A stretch of 64,000 nucleotides of DNA. Source: an uncultured Bacteroides sp. GTDB taxonomy: Bacteria > Bacteroidota > Bacteroidia > Bacteroidales > Bacteroidaceae. Position 1 is the first letter of the stretch. Every line of letters starts with the position of its first letter. A program made the position numbers and the translations under genes. The notes below the pieces were generated by a model. The model had not been told where the DNA came from. It worked only from the letters and a program-made list of their open reading frames with translations, and searched no databases. Location of the stretch: assembly GCF_958445495.1 (NCBI RefSeq), contig NZ_CAUCSQ010000015.1, positions 35,635 to 99,634 of the forward strand, in the 5' to 3' direction. Shown here one piece after another: positions 44,674 through 53,009 of this stretch.

Positions 44674-47600
44674 TATTTAGCGTATTGTTCAATCTCTGTT
44701 ACGGCATCTGTATTGTCAATGTCTTCCCATTCCATCGGTTTAACCTTTTCTTGCAGGTATTGGAAGATTACGAACAGGATAGGCACGATGAAAATCTGGC
44801 AAATCATACCGATTAACATACCACCGATAGAAGCTGTACCCAATGTACGGTTACCGTGGGCGCCTACACCGAAAGCGAACATCAACGGAAGCAGACCTAC
44901 TACCATAGCCAGTGATGTCATCAAAATCGGACGGAGACGGGCGCCGGCACCCAATACGGCCGCCCAGGTGATACTCATACCCATCTTACGGCGGTCAAGG
45001 GCAAACTCTACAATCAAGATGGCGTTTTTCGCCAACAGACCCATCAACATAATCAATGCAATCTGCATATAGATATTGTTGGACATCGTACCCAGAATCA
45101 TCTTCAACGCCGAGATATTGCCGATAGCGCTCACGCCGTTGACAAACAGGAAGCTGCCTAACAGACCGAACGGAACGGACAACAATACGGCAAGCGGAAG
45201 GATGTAACTTTCATACTGAGCACTCAACAATAAGTAAACGAATACGAAACAGAGCACAAAAATCAATCCTGTGGCGCTTCCGCTGCTTTGGGCCTCTTCA
45301 CGTGCCATACCTCCTAATTCATACGTATAACCGGTAGGCAGGTTTTCCTGGGCAACTTCGGCAAGAGCGGCCAACGCCTGGCCGGATGTATAACCGCTGG
45401 CAGGAGCTACCATCACCTTCATGGAAGTGTAAAGGTTGAAACGGCTGATGATGTCCGGTCCATATACTTTCTCTACGGAAACGAACTGGGCAATCGGCGC
45501 CATCTCGCCTGCACTGTTGCGCACCTTGATATTTTTCAGAGATTCCAGGTTCTTGCGCGACAGCGGTTCGGACTGAATCATAACACGGTACATCTTACCG
45601 AAACGGTTGAAGTTGGATGCATACAAGCCTCCGTAGTATCCTTGCATAGTGGTGAGGATATCGCTCGGACTGATGCCTGCTTTCTTACAAGCCGCCGCGT
45701 CGATGTCAATCATGTATTGCGGGAAGTTCGGGTTGAAAGTCGTTTTCGCCGAGTTAATTTCCGGGCGGGCTTCCAATGCGGCCGTATAATTGTTGACAAC
45801 ATCGAAGAACTTGTTCAAGTCACCGCCGGTCTTGTCCTGCATGTTCACCTCGATATCCGTAGATGCCGAGTAACCCGGAATCATAGGAGGAGCGAAGAAC
45901 AATACCTGCGCTTCCTTGATGATTTTTTGCGCACGCATATATAGAGAACCGACTACGACGTCTGAATTCTGTATCATGGAACGTTCGTCCCAGTCTTTCA
46001 GTTTGATGATGAAAGAACCGTAAGAAGGTCCTTGGCCGCCGATAAAGCTGAACCCGGAAATCATGGTGCGTGACGATACGGCGGGGTCGGCGGCAATCAG
46101 GCTGTCTACACGTGCCAGGATTTCTTCGGAGCGGTCCTGAGATGTACCCGGCGGCAATGTTACTGCTCCCATCAGAGTTCCGGTGTCTTCATTGGGCACC
46201 ATACCCGTCGGAGTAGTATTCATAAAGAATATGAGCAGTACGATGGAGGCGATAACCAATCCCATGGACAGCCATTTCTTCTGGATAAAGAACAATACAC
46301 GTTTTTTGTAACGTTTCAGAATCGATTCGTATGTATCGTTGAATCTGTTCTTGAACTTCTTGGTACTCATTCCGATTAGCGCCAGAATACTGAGAAGGAT
46401 GAAGATGGCGGTAATTACCGGATTGATGCTGAACAGCCCGAAAATCATACCGAGAATGGCGATAATCGTGAAAGTAAGCGTCACACCCGGATGCAGCATC
46501 TTTCCGATAGCTTCGGTGTACCTGTTAATCATGGTGGTATGGGCTGCCGTATAGGCTACTTTCATACGTTCCTTCAAGGTAGAATCTTCCGTTCCGTCTT
46601 CTTTCTTATGCGGTTTCAGAAGAACGGCGCACAAAGCCGGACTCAATGTCAAGGCGTTCAATGCGGACAGACCGATAGCGATAGCCATCGTCATACCGAA
46701 CTGACGGTAGAATGTTCCTGCCGTACCTCCCATGAAACTTACCGGAACGAACACGGCCATCATGACCAGTGTAATGGATACGATAGCGCCGCCCAATTCA
46801 TTCATGGCGTCAATGGAAGCCAGACGGGCGGAAGTATAACCTTGGTCGAGCTTGGCATGCACACCCTCGACGACCACAATGGCGTCGTCCACCACAATGG
46901 CGATAGCCAGCACGAGCGCACATAAGGTCAGCAAGTTCAAACTGAATCCTACTAAAGACAGGATAAAGAAAGTACCGATAAGGGCTACCGGAATGGCGAT
47001 GGTCGGAATCAACGTCGAACGTAAATCCTGCAGGAAGATATATACCACGATAAACACCAGGATGAATGCCTCAATCAATGTTTTCAACACTTCATGGATA
47101 GAAGCGAACAAGAAGTCATTGGCATTCATGGAGATGTTAAGTTTCAATCCGGTAGGCAGGCTCTGGGATGCCTCGTCCAGCAGTTTCTCAATATCGCTGA
47201 TGGTCTGTGTCGCATTGGTTCCCGCCATCTGGTACACGATACAGGTTACAGCCTTATGGCCGTCTACCCGGTTCGTGAAGTTATATCCCAGACGGTCTAA
47301 TTGAATCTCCGCAATGTCTTTCAGGCGGAGCACTTCGCCGTCGGGCAAAGACTTGATAACGATATTCTCAAATTCTTCCGGTTGTTGCAGACGTCCCTTG
47401 TAACGGATGGTGTATTGGAAAGTCTGGTTGCTGCGTTCACCGAATTGTCCGGGAGCAGCTTCCACGTTCTGTTCGGCCAACGCATTGGACACGTCGTTCG
47501 GAACTAGCTTGTACTGTGCCATGATGTCCGGTTTCAGCCAGATACGCATGGAGTAGTCCTGCCCCATCACGTTTGCGTCACCTACACCCTGTACACGTTG

Positions 47601-48101
47601 TACCTGGGGAATCAAGTTAATCTTGGCGTAGTTCTCGATAAATGCCTCGCTGTAAGTGTCGGTCTCGTCGTAAAGGGAGAATACTACCAGCATGGAGGTC
47701 TGGCGTTTCTGGGTAGTCACACCGACTTTGGTAACTTCGGCAGGCAACAGGCCTTGTGCCATAGAAACACGGTTCTGCACGTTGACGGCAGCCATATCCG
47801 GGTCTGTTCCTTGTTTGAAGTAGATAGATATATCGCCGGAACCTGTGTTGGATGCGGTAGAAGTCATGTACATCATATTTTCCACACCGTTGATTTGTTC
47901 CTCCAACGGAGCAATCACGGAGTTCAATACGGTCGATGCACTGGCGCCCGTATATGTAGCTCTTACCGATACGGTAGGAGGCGCGATGTCCGGATACTGT
48001 GTGATAGGCAGGGTTGCCAATCCGATAGCACCCAGGATGACTATCAAGATAGAAATAACGGTTGATAGTACCGGACGGTTAATAAATTTATCTAATTTCA
48101 T
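44673..48101 (-). CDS. RND efflux pump, AcrB/MexB type
   Basis: A 1142-residue inner-membrane proton antiporter. It has the N-terminal FINRPVLSTVISILIVILGAIGLATLPITQYPDIAPPTV, large periplasmic loops after the first and seventh spans, the proton-relay pair in LAIAIVVDDAIVVVEG (span 4) and the C-terminal GLLAKNAILIVEFA block. It is about 100 residues longer than AcrB, mainly from a segment around residues 500-600 with extra hydrophobic stretches, common in Bacteroides homologues. It works with the adaptor gene (15-base gap) and the outer-membrane factor gene (1-base overlap). Confidence 0.93.
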   Translation of the reverse strand: MKLDKFINRPVLSTVISILIVILGAIGLATLPITQYPDIAPPTVSVRATYTGASASTVLNSVIAPLEEQINGVENMMYMTSTASNTGSGDISIYFKQGTDPDMAAVNVQNRVSMAQGLLPAEVTKVGVTTQKRQTSMLVVFSLYDETDTYSEAFIENYAKINLIPQVQRVQGVGDANVMGQDYSMRIWLKPDIMAQYKLVPNDVSNALAEQNVEAAPGQFGERSNQTFQYTIRYKGRLQQPEEFENIVIKSLPDGEVLRLKDIAEIQLDRLGYNFTNRVDGHKAVTCIVYQMAGTNATQTISDIEKLLDEASQSLPTGLKLNISMNANDFLFASIHEVLKTLIEAFILVFIVVYIFLQDLRSTLIPTIAIPVALIGTFFILSLVGFSLNLLTLCALVLAIAIVVDDAIVVVEGVHAKLDQGYTSARLASIDAMNELGGAIVSITLVMMAVFVPVSFMGGTAGTFYRQFGMTMAIAIGLSALNALTLSPALCAVLLKPHKKEDGTEDSTLKERMKVAYTAAHTTMINRYTEAIGKMLHPGVTLTFTIIAILGMIFGLFSINPVITAIFILLSILALIGMSTKKFKNRFNDTYESILKRYKKRVLFFIQKKWLSMGLVIASIVLLIFFMNTTPTGMVPNEDTGTLMGAVTLPPGTSQDRSEEILARVDSLIAADPAVSSRTMISGFSFIGGQGPSYGSFIIKLKDWDERSMIQNSDVVVGSLYMRAQKIIKEAQVLFFAPPMIPGYSASTDIEVNMQDKTGGDLNKFFDVVNNYTAALEARPEINSAKTTFNPNFPQYMIDIDAAACKKAGISPSDILTTMQGYYGGLYASNFNRFGKMYRVMIQSEPLSRKNLESLKNIKVRNSAGEMAPIAQFVSVEKVYGPDIISRFNLYTSMKVMVAPASGYTSGQALAALAEVAQENLPTGYTYELGGMAREEAQSSGSATGLIFVLCFVFVYLLLSAQYESYILPLAVLLSVPFGLLGSFLFVNGVSAIGNISALKMILGTMSNNIYMQIALIMLMGLLAKNAILIVEFALDRRKMGMSITWAAVLGAGARLRPILMTSLAMVVGLLPLMFAFGVGAHGNRTLGTASIGGMLIGMICQIFIVPILFVIFQYLQEKVKPMEWEDIDNTDAVTEIEQYAK

Positions 48102-48116
48102 ACGATTATCTGATTA

Positions 48117-49292
48117 TTAATTGAAAGCTGTAGCAAGATTGCCGTCACGTTGGTCTTTCAAATGCTGTTGATAGTTCGCTTCTTTCTGTGCAGGGGTGAT
48201 TGGCTGGATTTTCTGGCCGTCTTTCAGGTTCTGTACGCCTTCAATGACAATCTTGTCTCCTGCGTTCAGGCCGGAAGTCACCAGGTAGTCCTTTCCGTTA
48301 TCCAGATTGAAGATACTGATTTCCGTATATTTCACCGTGTTGTCCGGTTGCACTACGTAAACGAACTTTTTGTCTTGGATTTCCACAGTGGCAGACTGCG
48401 GGATGTTGATGACATTCTCCATATTATAAGGAATCAGCACGTTGGCAGTACCTCCGCTACGCAAGATGTGTTCCTTGTTGGGGAAAATGGCGCGTATGCT
48501 GACCGAACCGGTAGATTGGTCGATAACTCCGGTGATGGCATCCACCTTGCCTTCCGCATTATACATCGTTCCGTCAATCAGTTGCAATTTGATGGTCGGT
48601 ATCTTGCCGATTTCTTCTTTAAGCGTGCTTCCGGATTTTGTCATCGCCAGCAGTTCCTTTTCCGTCATGGAGAAATATACATATACTTCGTCTATTTCCG
48701 ATACAGTGGTCATCGGAGTCGTGATGGAAGGGCTGACAAGGGCGCCTATACGATAAGGAATATCGTTGATTACGCCGTCTGACGGGCTTTTGACTTGCGT
48801 GAACGACAAATTCTGGCGTGCGGTGGTTAGCTGTGCCTTCGCCTGCGCCAACTGTGCCTTCGCCTGCGCCAAAGAGTTTTCGGCCATTGCCAAATCGTAA
48901 TCGCTGATAATTTGTTTCTTGTTCAATGCTTTCTTGTTGTCGTAAGTCATTTGTTGAGTGCTCACTGCTGCTTCCGCTGTGGCGACTGCTGCTTTGGCAG
49001 TGCGTTCCGCTGCTTCATATTGAGTCGGGTCAACAATGAACAATACCTGTCCTTTGCGGACAGAAGCACCTTCGTCCACGCATAGTTTGGTAATGAATCC
49101 GGAAACTTGCGGACGGATTTCTACATCTTGTTTACCTTTGATGGTAGCCGGATAAGCTGTCGTTAAATCTGCAGTTGTCTTTTGTAATTCCTGTACTGCA
49201 TATTCCGGGGCTTTTCCCGTGTCATTACCCTTATTGCCGCAACTAGACAGAAGGGCTAAGCAAAATGCAAATAAAACAATTCTACTTTTCAT
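48117..49292 (-). CDS. RND efflux adaptor (membrane fusion) lipoprotein
   Basis: A 391-residue AcrA-like lipoprotein (lipobox LLSSC). It carries the biotinyl-lipoyl half motif VSGFITKLCVDEGASVRKGQVLFIVD, a helical hairpin with the heptad-like AQAKAQLAQAKAQLTTARQ, and the returning SFTQVKSPSDGVINDIPYRIGALV. The beta-barrel and membrane-proximal domains follow. It links pump and outer-membrane duct and is the first gene of the four-gene operon. No regulator of the TetR type is adjacent. Confidence 0.92.
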   Translation of the reverse strand: MKSRIVLFAFCLALLSSCGNKGNDTGKAPEYAVQELQKTTADLTTAYPATIKGKQDVEIRPQVSGFITKLCVDEGASVRKGQVLFIVDPTQYEAAERTAKAAVATAEAAVSTQQMTYDNKKALNKKQIISDYDLAMAENSLAQAKAQLAQAKAQLTTARQNLSFTQVKSPSDGVINDIPYRIGALVSPSITTPMTTVSEIDEVYVYFSMTEKELLAMTKSGSTLKEEIGKIPTIKLQLIDGTMYNAEGKVDAITGVIDQSTGSVSIRAIFPNKEHILRSGGTANVLIPYNMENVINIPQSATVEIQDKKFVYVVQPDNTVKYTEISIFNLDNGKDYLVTSGLNAGDKIVIEGVQNLKDGQKIQPITPAQKEANYQQHLKDQRDGNLATAFN

Positions 49293-49378
49293 ACTTCTTA
49301 TTTATCTGTTTTTTAAAATTGTGCGTTTGTCGCCAGTGTGCCATTCTCTTGTATCGAGGGGGATTTAAGGAATAAAAA

Positions 49379-49410
49379 CCGGAAACTAATTGTGTAAAAT
49401 CAGTTTCCGG
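49379..49410 (-). terminator. Rho-independent terminator of the GH2 gene
   Basis: CCGGAAACT (49402-49410 read on the minus strand) pairs perfectly with AGTTTCCGG (49379-49387), followed by tttttatt on the minus strand. It lies 64 bases after the GH2 stop codon. Confidence 0.8.
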
Positions 49411-49413
49411 CTG

Positions 49414-49421
49414 CAAAAGTA
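49414..49421 (-). promoter_or_regulatory. Candidate promoter -7 box for the efflux operon
   Basis: TACTTTTG on the minus strand matches TAnnTTTG but lies just upstream of the GH2 terminator hairpin, so the efflux mRNA would begin at or inside that hairpin and have a leader of about 115 nt. No better box is seen in 49293-49378. Confidence 0.3.
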
Positions 49422-49473
49422 CTTTAAATCCGGTATTTTTGTTCTCTGATACCGTGTTTTTTAACTATGTTTT

Positions 49474-52400
49474 TTACTTTATTTTGTGATATACAGGAGT
49501 CATAATAAAACTTAACTCATAATCCTGATACGGAAGCCTGTATTTTTCCAACGGAATAGCTCCCCAACTGTTAACGCATGCAAGTCCTGTCTGCGCCTTG
49601 TCGATGCAGAAGTTGGTGAAGTCTGCTTTTTCCACCTCCGTTGAGTGGCGTTGGTCTTTGCCGGCGCCGTCGTCCAATGACTCGATGGTATAATTCAGTG
49701 CGGAAGCGGAGAAAGGCGCGTCAGCTACGAATTGCAGCCCGTTGCCTCCGATATTCAGGAGTCTCCACCAACGGATGTCCGTTTTCGTTCCTGTTTCCTG
49801 CGGACGGATGTAAGGATAGAACTGCTCCTCTACCGTTTGGCGGTATCTGCCGATTTTGGCCGCATGATTACGGTCCGCATAGTTTTCTACCGGTCCGCGT
49901 CCGTAATATTCTACCTCATTGAATGTGACGGGCATGCGCATCTGCATCCCGAAGCGGAACATTTCGGATACTTTCCGGGTCTTGTCCGCTACCATCTTCT
50001 GGGTCACTTTTACTGCCCCCTCATTATTAATAGCATAAGTGAGGAACAGTTTTCCGCCCACTGCCTCCATGTCGTATTCGGCACGGACCACCGCCTGGCC
50101 GTTTTCAACCGCATGTTTCAGTGAAACCAGTTTCAGTCCCGGATTTTTCCATACCGCATATCTGTTCTGTAGTCCCGCACCGAAATCATTGTCGGTTGGC
50201 GCGCGCCAGAAGTTGGGAGCCAAGACGCTGCCGTCTTCCATCAGTTGCATGCCGTCCACATCGTAGCGGCAGAGATAACCGTCATGTTTGTTGAATTCGA
50301 GCGTGAAATCCTCACCGTCAACAATCAGGTAATTGTTGTCATTGTCCCGAATGGCAGGTGTGACGACTGCAATGTTGGAAGCTTGCCGGTTTTCCAGTTT
50401 CAGTTCCGGCGCTTTATAATCACGTACGCTTAACTGTTCGTAAGCGACAGTGCTCCCTGCCGACAAGAGGGTTTCAGCGTTTTTGAGCCTGTAGCTGACG
50501 TTCAGGAGCAATTCTTTGTTGGGACAGATGTTTTGAGTATTGAAAGGCAGCCGGATTTTTACCGTCTGCTGGGGTGCGGCTTTCAGCTCCGGTACGATGC
50601 CTGTCTGTACGGCTTCTCCGTCTGCCAGTAATTGCCATTCCAGATAATAGGCGGACAAGTCACGGAAGAAGTTCTCGTTATATACATTGATTTCCCCTTT
50701 GGAAAGGTCGGCGGGAGTAGTCCAGATGTTCTGGTAAAAATAACCTACTTCATAAGCGTGCGGGTTGGGCACACGGTCGGGGCTGATTAGCCCGTTGTCG
50801 CAGAAGTTGTTGTCTGATGCATCGTATTTGTTGAAATCGCCTCCGTAGCCGTAGATATCCACTCCGTCCTTGTTTTTCCAATGGCAGGACTGGTCGACGA
50901 AGTCCCAGATAAACCCTCCCTGGTATTTCGGATATTTGCGGATGATGTCCCAGTATTCTTTGAATCCTCCCTGCGAATTGCCCATGGCATGCGCATACTC
51001 GCATTGGATGAGCGGTTTGTCGATGTTGCCTTCACAATATTTGATACAGCCGTCGTATCCCAGATACATCGGGCAATAGATATCCGTGAATTCATTGGTT
51101 CCCGCCTGTTCATACTGTACGGCGCGCGACTTGTCCTCATTTTTAATCCAGGTATAGCATTTCTCGAAATTCGGTCCCATCCCGGCCTCGTTACCCAATG
51201 ACCAGAAGATGATGGACGGATGGTTGTAACCGCGCTGCACGTTGCGTTGGTTGCGTTCCATGTGGGCCTTCGCATAACTTGGGTTCTTTGCCAGGGTTTT
51301 CTCTCCGTAACCCATACCGTGGGATTCGATGTTGGCTTCGGCTACCACGTATAACCCGTACCGGTCGCAAAGGTCGTACCAGCGGTTGTCGTCCGGATAA
51401 TGGCAGGTGCGCACGGCGTTGATATTGAGTTCCTTCATTACTTTAATGTCTTGTAACATGCGCTCAAGGGAAACCACATAGCCGCCGTCCGGATCTATCT
51501 CGTGACGGTCGGCCCCTTTGAAGAGTACCGGTTGTCCGTTCACCAATATTTGTCCGCCTTTCAGTTCAATCTTGCGGAAACCTACTTTCACGGGAATGAC
51601 TTCGGTGACAGTGTTCCCGTTTTTCAGGGTGGCGGTCAGCGTGTAAAGATTGGGCGTTTCGGCAGTCCATTTGGCAGGATTGGAAACGGAAAGGGTTGTG
51701 TTTAGCTTGCCCGAACCTTTCAGGTCTGCGGTAGCTACGCTATTGCCCTGCGCATCTGTCAGCTCCAGAACAACCGTACCGCTTCCTTTCAGGTCGACAG
51801 CGATGTCCAACGTACCGTTTTCATACCGGCTGTCCAAATCGGGGGTCACACGGATATCCCGGATATATTTCTTGTCCCGTGTATAGAGATAACAGTCACG
51901 CCCTACGCCGGAATAACGGAAAAAGTCCTGGTCTTCCAGGTAACTGCCGTCACACCAGCGGAACACTTGGAAAGCGATGACGTTCTTTCCCGGTTTCAGA
52001 TACTTCGTCAGGTTGAATTCCGCTTCCAGCTTGCTGTCCTCACTGTAGCCTACGTAACGCCCGTTCACCCAGAGGTACATGTTGGAGGTTACCGAGCCGA
52101 AGTGGGCAAGAATCTCCTTGCCTTTCCAATCGGCGGGAAGGGTGATTTCTTTCCGGTAGGAGCCTACATGGTTGTTCTCCACGGGGACGTGCGGGGGATT
52201 GTTCTTGAACTGGTTTCTCCAGGCGTATCCCACATTTACGTAAATGGGGTCACCGTAACCGTTTAGTTCCCATACGCCGGGCACTTTGATGTCGTCCCAT
52301 CCCTTATCGTTAAAATCTGTCCGGTAGAAGTCTGTCGGGCGGGCGTCGGCGTCCCTTACCCAGTTGAATTTCCACAGGCCGTTCAGAGTCATGAAATTCT

Positions 52401-52587
52401 CGGAATCTTCTTTGATGCCGGCTTTGGCTTCTTCAGCCGATGCATAGGCAAAATAATTGGTGTGCATGGACGAGCGGTTTACGGAATTCACTTCCGGGTC
52501 TTGCCACTCGTTGAAATTTTGTGCTTGCGCGGCAGTTGTTAATCCTAATGCAGCCAGGCAGCAAGATAGTAGTAGTTGTTTCTTCAT
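49474..52587 (-). CDS. Glycoside hydrolase family 2 beta-galactosidase
   Basis: A 1037-residue exported LacZ-type enzyme (signal peptide to QAQA, about residue 23). The order is sugar-binding jelly roll (about 50-215), Ig-like domain, TIM barrel (about 335-640), second Ig-like domain and C-terminal beta-galactosidase small-chain domain (from about 750). The acid/base Glu467 lies in SLGNEAG and the nucleophile Glu530 in IQCEYAHAMGNS; RTCHYPDD and NIESHGMGYG are also typical. It removes terminal beta-galactose in the periplasm or outside. It is divergent from the tandem SusCD operon, so it may serve that PUL. Confidence 0.9.
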   Translation of the reverse strand: MKKQLLLSCCLAALGLTTAAQAQNFNEWQDPEVNSVNRSSMHTNYFAYASAEEAKAGIKEDSENFMTLNGLWKFNWVRDADARPTDFYRTDFNDKGWDDIKVPGVWELNGYGDPIYVNVGYAWRNQFKNNPPHVPVENNHVGSYRKEITLPADWKGKEILAHFGSVTSNMYLWVNGRYVGYSEDSKLEAEFNLTKYLKPGKNVIAFQVFRWCDGSYLEDQDFFRYSGVGRDCYLYTRDKKYIRDIRVTPDLDSRYENGTLDIAVDLKGSGTVVLELTDAQGNSVATADLKGSGKLNTTLSVSNPAKWTAETPNLYTLTATLKNGNTVTEVIPVKVGFRKIELKGGQILVNGQPVLFKGADRHEIDPDGGYVVSLERMLQDIKVMKELNINAVRTCHYPDDNRWYDLCDRYGLYVVAEANIESHGMGYGEKTLAKNPSYAKAHMERNQRNVQRGYNHPSIIFWSLGNEAGMGPNFEKCYTWIKNEDKSRAVQYEQAGTNEFTDIYCPMYLGYDGCIKYCEGNIDKPLIQCEYAHAMGNSQGGFKEYWDIIRKYPKYQGGFIWDFVDQSCHWKNKDGVDIYGYGGDFNKYDASDNNFCDNGLISPDRVPNPHAYEVGYFYQNIWTTPADLSKGEINVYNENFFRDLSAYYLEWQLLADGEAVQTGIVPELKAAPQQTVKIRLPFNTQNICPNKELLLNVSYRLKNAETLLSAGSTVAYEQLSVRDYKAPELKLENRQASNIAVVTPAIRDNDNNYLIVDGEDFTLEFNKHDGYLCRYDVDGMQLMEDGSVLAPNFWRAPTDNDFGAGLQNRYAVWKNPGLKLVSLKHAVENGQAVVRAEYDMEAVGGKLFLTYAINNEGAVKVTQKMVADKTRKVSEMFRFGMQMRMPVTFNEVEYYGRGPVENYADRNHAAKIGRYRQTVEEQFYPYIRPQETGTKTDIRWWRLLNIGGNGLQFVADAPFSASALNYTIESLDDGAGKDQRHSTEVEKADFTNFCIDKAQTGLACVNSWGAIPLEKYRLPYQDYELSFIMTPVYHKIK

Positions 52588-53009
52588 GGGTTTTTATTTT
52601 AGGTTTGAATTTCGGGAGTCAAAGATAGGGAATATTTTGATTAGTGAGGGAGAATCATGTGTTTAATGAATATATCTGTCCTTTGATTTTAAATTATTTT
52701 TGAACAATCAAGTGAAGCCTGGTAATTTATTCTGCATAATTGAATCTTTTGTAAGAAAATGTAGTACACTTAATCTTAAATATTTTTGAGTATACAGAAA
52801 AACAATAGAAGTGATAAATTGCTTTTAATTGTCCGGCAATACTCTAATGATTTTGCATGATATACTCTGTTGTAATGGCTTGTGTTTCATTGTTGTGTAC
52901 AATTTTGTATTTTATTAGTACAATAATTGTATGTTTAATATTGTTGCAATCGTTTAATTTGCGGCAATTGTTTTAAAAAACTGTTTTTTTAACTTTAAAT
53001 TTTATTATT
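52588..53009. promoter_or_regulatory. Divergent control region between GH2 and the tandem SusCD operon
   Basis: A 422-base, very A+T-rich gap. It contains the GH2 promoter box (52620-52627), two palindromes TACAATTTTGTA (52898-52909, one mismatch) and TACAATAATTGTA (52919-52931, perfect arms) with centres about 21.5 bp apart, and a near-consensus -7 box TTAATTTG (52954-52961) before susC. No open frame of note is seen. Confidence 0.45.
52620..52627 (-). promoter_or_regulatory. Promoter -7 box for the GH2 gene
   Basis: TATCTTTG on the minus strand matches TAnnTTTG; leader of about 28 nt to the ATG at 52587. Confidence 0.5.
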
